Source: PVC group bacterium (GTDB taxonomy: Bacteria > Verrucomicrobiota > Kiritimatiellia > SS1-B-03-39 > UBA6053). Taken from it: a DNA stretch of 7,963 nucleotides. The notes under the pieces are model-generated. The model made no database searches. It worked only from the letters and a program-made list of their open reading frames with translations, and had not been told where the DNA came from. The stretch is taken from assembly GCA_003565815.1 (NCBI GenBank), contig PXAS01000482.1:1-7963 (forward strand), read 5' to 3'. Positions 5,674-7,963 of this stretch are shown here, one piece after another (positions within the stretch are counted from its first letter, which is position 1; the number at the start of each line of letters is the position of its first letter). A program made the position numbers and the translations under genes.

Positions 5674-5702
5674 TTACATAGATATTCCACCTGTATTTTC
5701 AA
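5674..5702 (-). promoter_or_regulatory. Possible promoter of the sulfatase gene
   Basis: On the minus strand TTGAAA (5697-5702) is followed after 17 bases by ATGTAA (5674-5679), about 56 bases before the start codon at 5618. The -35 is good and the -10 poor. The region is AT-rich compared with the flanking repeats. This is only a candidate. Confidence 0.3.
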
Positions 5703-5816
5703 GAAAAATAACACCGGGTGCATCTCAGGAAGACCAAGAGCCTCCTCGCCAATCCAGAATTTCCGCCATCCTGCGATTCCTGTATCCACTGTCATCTCAC
5801 AAGAGAGGGTCGAAAT

Positions 5817-6022
5817 ATATTCAGCCCCGGGCGCAGCCCGGGTTTCCCGGGCCGGTGAACGTATATAGGCCTGAAGGGCTGGGATATACCCTGCGCCGTC
5901 ACACTGCAAACCTTGGGCTTCACCCTCGGCCTATCTCTCAGCCCTCCGGGCCTTTCCGACTTGTCTCTGGCAAAACCCCGGGCTGCGCCCGGGGCTGAAG
6001 ATATCTCAGCCCTCCGGGCCTG
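5817..6022. repeat. GC-rich composite palindromic repeat
   Basis: Outer arms are inverted: CAGCCCCGGGCGCAGCCCGGG (begins 5822) and its complement in 5976-5997. Each arm is also a hairpin by itself (CCCGGGC-GCA-GCCCGGG). Inside lies a second inverted pair, GGCCTGAAGGGCTGGGATAT (5868-5887) against CTCAGCCCTCCGGGCC (ending 5952), and the latter unit recurs directly at 6005-6020. Such CAGCCCCGGG repeats are common in PVC-type genomes to my knowledge. It fills the divergent intergenic region together with the palindrome at 6061-6150 and holds no gene. Confidence 0.7.
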
Positions 6023-6060
6023 AAATCCGCCGAAAAGCCAGCCTTCCGGGGAAGGGAGTC

Positions 6061-6150
6061 GGTTGACGATAGCGGGCGATCCCGCTTAGCGGGAGATCAC
6101 GAGTCAAAACGACTTTCATCGTCCACCGCTCTCGTCGCCCGCTCTCGTAA
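6061..6150. repeat. Palindromic element with inner hairpin
   Basis: ACGATAGCGGGCGA (6066-6079) is inverted at 6135-6148 with one mismatch. Inside, CCCGC-TTA-GCGGG (6081-6093) is a tight hairpin extended by GAT/ATC across a two-base bulge. CCGCTCTCGT is directly repeated at 6126-6135 and 6139-6148. It looks like a degenerate dispersed repeat; no T-run follows, so it is not an evident terminator. Confidence 0.5.
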
Positions 6151-6195
6151 TCCGGCCCCAACCCCATAAACATGAAACAATCCTGACGAGTATAC

Positions 6196-6223
6196 TTGAC
6201 ACTTAATAAAGGTTCGTCAAGAT
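6196..6223 (+). promoter_or_regulatory. Candidate promoter of the secreted-protein gene
   Basis: A perfect -35 TTGACA (6196-6201) is followed after 16 bases by CAAGAT (6218-6223), a weak -10. CTTGAC and GTCAAG (6195-6200 and 6216-6221) also form an inverted repeat. The start of transcription would fall near 6230, just before the LacI-type site, about 60 bases upstream of the gene. Confidence 0.45.
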
Positions 6224-6232
6224 TCTGTACAG

Positions 6233-6246
6233 TGTAAACGGTTACA
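6233..6246. promoter_or_regulatory. LacI-family (cre-like) operator
   Basis: TGTAAACGGTTACA is a near-perfect palindrome around a central CG, with only one symmetric pair mismatched, and fits the cre-type consensus TGWAANCGNTNWCA at every position. It starts just downstream of the predicted transcription start, where a repressor would block the polymerase. It is preceded directly by the palindrome CTGTACAG (6225-6232). Control by a LacI-family sugar-responsive regulator is inferred; none is encoded in the window. Confidence 0.6.
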
Positions 6247-6289
6247 TGAAATTTATTTAGTGAACATACACAAACAGAATGGATCAAAA

Positions 6290-7963
6290 ATGAAAAAATC
6301 GAAACAACGGATTCGAAATTGCCATCGTAAAACAACGAAGGCCTTGCTTTTAGGCCTCCTGATGTCTCTGAGCTTCGTTGATGCGGAAGAGCCGATGGAC
6401 TACAGCAAATATGGCGGAAGGGGCGCACGGGCCAGACGGGCCTGGCTTCAAATCCCGGAGAAGGAATATGACCCCAACACCCCGGCCGTCGTCGATGCGC
6501 TCTGGATGCGGGTGCATGAGGAGGACTGTCCTGAGCTTCTCCTAAGACAGAGGAAAAAGGTCATCACACTGGAGCAGGCCGACCGGGAAGGGTACCGCAT
6601 TGGTGAATCCGGGCAGTCGGGGCGGGACCGCTGCTGTTTCCAGGGATACCGTCGGAATCATCCGGAGAAGGATATCCCGGATGACGCCCGCGTTGTCGTT
6701 CGACCTTGGAGAGGGGATCAGCTGCTATGGTGCCTTGCCGGATGCCACCGCGTGGTCGTCCGCCCCGAATGGGTCCCGATGACAAAGAAGGAGGCTGAGG
6801 ACGCGGGTGCTTTGCCGTGTGCGTACTGCATCGAGCGGGGTCCCAGCCTGACCACGGCCGATATGGAGACCTTGAGGGCAAGGCCCGTGCCACCGGAGTT
6901 CACCGCTCCGGAAGGGTGGACGCACCAACCCTTCTCCCCCGATACACGGCCTTCACCGCAGGAGATCGACATTCTGATCCAGCAGACGCTGACCTTTGCG
7001 TCCGGCATTCTGGAGGCACCTTTTGAAGATCCAACCGCCTCTTTGGAACAGTTCATGGGCATGCGATTTTTCTTCCCGGTCGGGAGCTGGCTCAACTTCT
7101 ACCAGGGCTACCGGGCCACCGGCGACAAGCGTCTCCTGGAGGCCCTCCGCGTCTCGGCCCGGCATTACCGGGATCTGTGCATGACGTATCCGGACGTGGC
7201 GCAACTGAAGGCAAGCGATCCCGAAGGCATGTCCTTTATGTACTCCATGGCCGTCTCGGCCAGGCTCACGCTGCAGTTGGCGCGGAAACATCCGGATCAG
7301 GTCGGCTCCGGGGAGATTGCGGAGGCCGAAAGCTTTCTCCGGGCCATTGTGGCCACCCTGGCGCCCATTGTCGAAGGGGACGAGAACCTGGATTCGGAAA
7401 TGGGCATTCCGCAGGCGTTGGCGGATGACTTCCGACACCGTGCGTTTAACCGCGCCCTGAACGGAATTGGCACCCTGGCCATGGCCACCGCCGCGCTTGA
7501 GGATCTGCAGGTTCTTGAGAACACAAGTTCGTTTCAGCCCCAAATTGACCGCTACCGCAGGGGCATCCGGGAATACTTTGACTACTGGAAAAGCGAGGGA
7601 AGCTTGACCGTCGAAGAGGGTATCCCCTATTTCTATTACCCGTACAGAGCCGGAGGAGGACGAAGGGTCGATGGCGTCAAGGTTTTCAATTCGGCGGATG
7701 ACCAGGGACATTTTGGATTTTCCATGCAGGGGGCGATGCTGGTGTATGACGCGACCCCGGAACTCGGCGCGGATGACGATTTCATGACCGCCGTCGCCAA
7801 CTCCATTTATCATAATGCCAGCGAAGGAGCGAATGCGTCCATTCAATCCCCCGCCGCCGACAGAATCAACCCCCACAGCCGCCGGGGATCCTTCAGTGCA
7901 CCGATCATATCCTTCTATATGTTCGAAGCGTTCAGGGAGGGTACGATCGCAATGCAAAACTCC
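6290..7963 (+). CDS. Secreted protein with two tandem cysteine modules and a helical toroid-like part; 3' end missing
   Basis: The frame is open for 558 codons to the window edge without a stop. The start ATG 6290 is followed by a basic N-terminus, a hydrophobic core (ALLLGLLMSLSF) and VDA, a likely signal-peptidase site after A32. Residues 76-116 and 148-180 look like two copies of one module: H76xxxC80-x12-T93-x3-A97-x3-G101, later C115C116, and C148xxxC152-x12-T165-x3-A169-x3-G173-xxPC177xxC180. The spacing is identical, and the pattern recalls small Ada-like zinc sites. From about residue 235 the chain is mostly helical with aromatic motifs (SWLNFYQGYRATGD, YFYYPYRAGGG, DDQGHFGFSMQ), like the alpha/alpha toroids of polysaccharide lyases or epimerases; I cannot assign a family. 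The ribosome binding site is weak. The gene diverges from the sulfatase and has its own LacI-type operator, which suggests glycan-related work outside the inner membrane. Confidence 0.85.
   Translation, partial: MKKSKQRIRNCHRKTTKALLLGLLMSLSFVDAEEPMDYSKYGGRGARARRAWLQIPEKEYDPNTPAVVDALWMRVHEEDCPELLLRQRKKVITLEQADREGYRIGESGQSGRDRCCFQGYRRNHPEKDIPDDARVVVRPWRGDQLLWCLAGCHRVVVRPEWVPMTKKEAEDAGALPCAYCIERGPSLTTADMETLRARPVPPEFTAPEGWTHQPFSPDTRPSPQEIDILIQQTLTFASGILEAPFEDPTASLEQFMGMRFFFPVGSWLNFYQGYRATGDKRLLEALRVSARHYRDLCMTYPDVAQLKASDPEGMSFMYSMAVSARLTLQLARKHPDQVGSGEIAEAESFLRAIVATLAPIVEGDENLDSEMGIPQALADDFRHRAFNRALNGIGTLAMATAALEDLQVLENTSSFQPQIDRYRRGIREYFDYWKSEGSLTVEEGIPYFYYPYRAGGGRRVDGVKVFNSADDQGHFGFSMQGAMLVYDATPELGADDDFMTAVANSIYHNASEGANASIQSPAADRINPHSRRGSFSAPIISFYMFEAFREGTIAMQNS

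Larger units (their letters stand above)
5619..6289. other. Divergent intergenic region without genes
   Basis: This stretch between the sulfatase and the plus-strand gene holds the possible sulfatase promoter, the GC-rich composite repeat, a second palindrome, and the promoter plus operator of the secreted-protein gene. A short hairpin CCTTCC-GG-GGAAGG lies at 6042-6055. Reading frames here have the composition of the repeats and I consider none real. Confidence 0.65.

Noticed and set aside
5644..5998. Short open frames in the divergent region
   Set aside because: They read through the GC-rich CAGCCCCGGG repeat and have no start signals or protein-like composition.
6279..6293. Five-codon leader frame (ATG GAT CAA AAA TGA) overlapping the secreted-protein start
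   Set aside because: It overlaps the start as ATGA, but is so short and AT-rich that chance is the simplest explanation.
6953..7957. Minus-strand open frame of 334 codons
   Set aside because: It overlaps the plus-strand secreted protein, which continues open from a signal peptide to the window edge. The minus-strand text has no recognisable motif.

Overview
The window most resembles a genome of the PVC superphylum, probably Verrucomicrobiota, Lentisphaerota or Kiritimatiellota. This is inferred from the mix of an S1 sulfatase, a clan GH-A glycoside hydrolase, a secreted protein with a carbohydrate-enzyme-like helical part, a GbsR/MarR-type regulator and many palindromic intergenic repeats. 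No rRNA, tRNA or taxonomic marker gene is present, so the assignment is tentative.

Layout. Seven genes or gene remnants lie on the minus strand between 1 and 5618, and one partial gene is on the plus strand from 6290 to the right edge. From right to left on the minus strand: a sulfatase (5618-4200), a GH5-like glycosidase (3943-2282), a small four-helix membrane protein (2214-1792), a 60-residue relic of an ABC-transporter ATPase (about 1795-1618), a frameshifted small membrane protein (1158-948), a macro-domain protein with an N-terminal four-cysteine ribbon (875-240), and the N-terminus of a GbsR-like regulator (179-1, running off the left edge). The plus-strand gene (6290-7963, open at the right edge) encodes a secreted protein with two tandem cysteine modules followed by a helical, probably toroid-like part.

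The sulfatase and glycosidase look like a two-step, cytoplasmic pathway for a sulfated glycan fragment: neither has a signal peptide, and they are co-directional. The divergent secreted protein may act outside the inner membrane on the same material. A good LacI-family operator (6233-6246) sits just downstream of a TTGACA promoter of the secreted gene, and a weaker match (4009-4022) lies upstream of the glycosidase; shared sugar-responsive control is an inference.

The intergenic DNA is the most unusual part. Two copies of a 142-144 bp terminal-inverted-repeat element (1267-1410 and 4081-4222) are present. The first is flanked by a 9-bp direct repeat, so it looks like a transposed MITE; the second supplies the last codons and stop of the sulfatase. 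Both contain two hairpins whose loops are complementary to each other. A second palindrome (1498-1589) forms a 29-bp stem in which every mismatch is a G.U wobble on the plus-strand RNA. A third, GC-rich composite repeat fills 5817-6022, and a fourth palindrome lies at 6061-6150. The 890-1790 stretch is a gene graveyard with relics and repeats.
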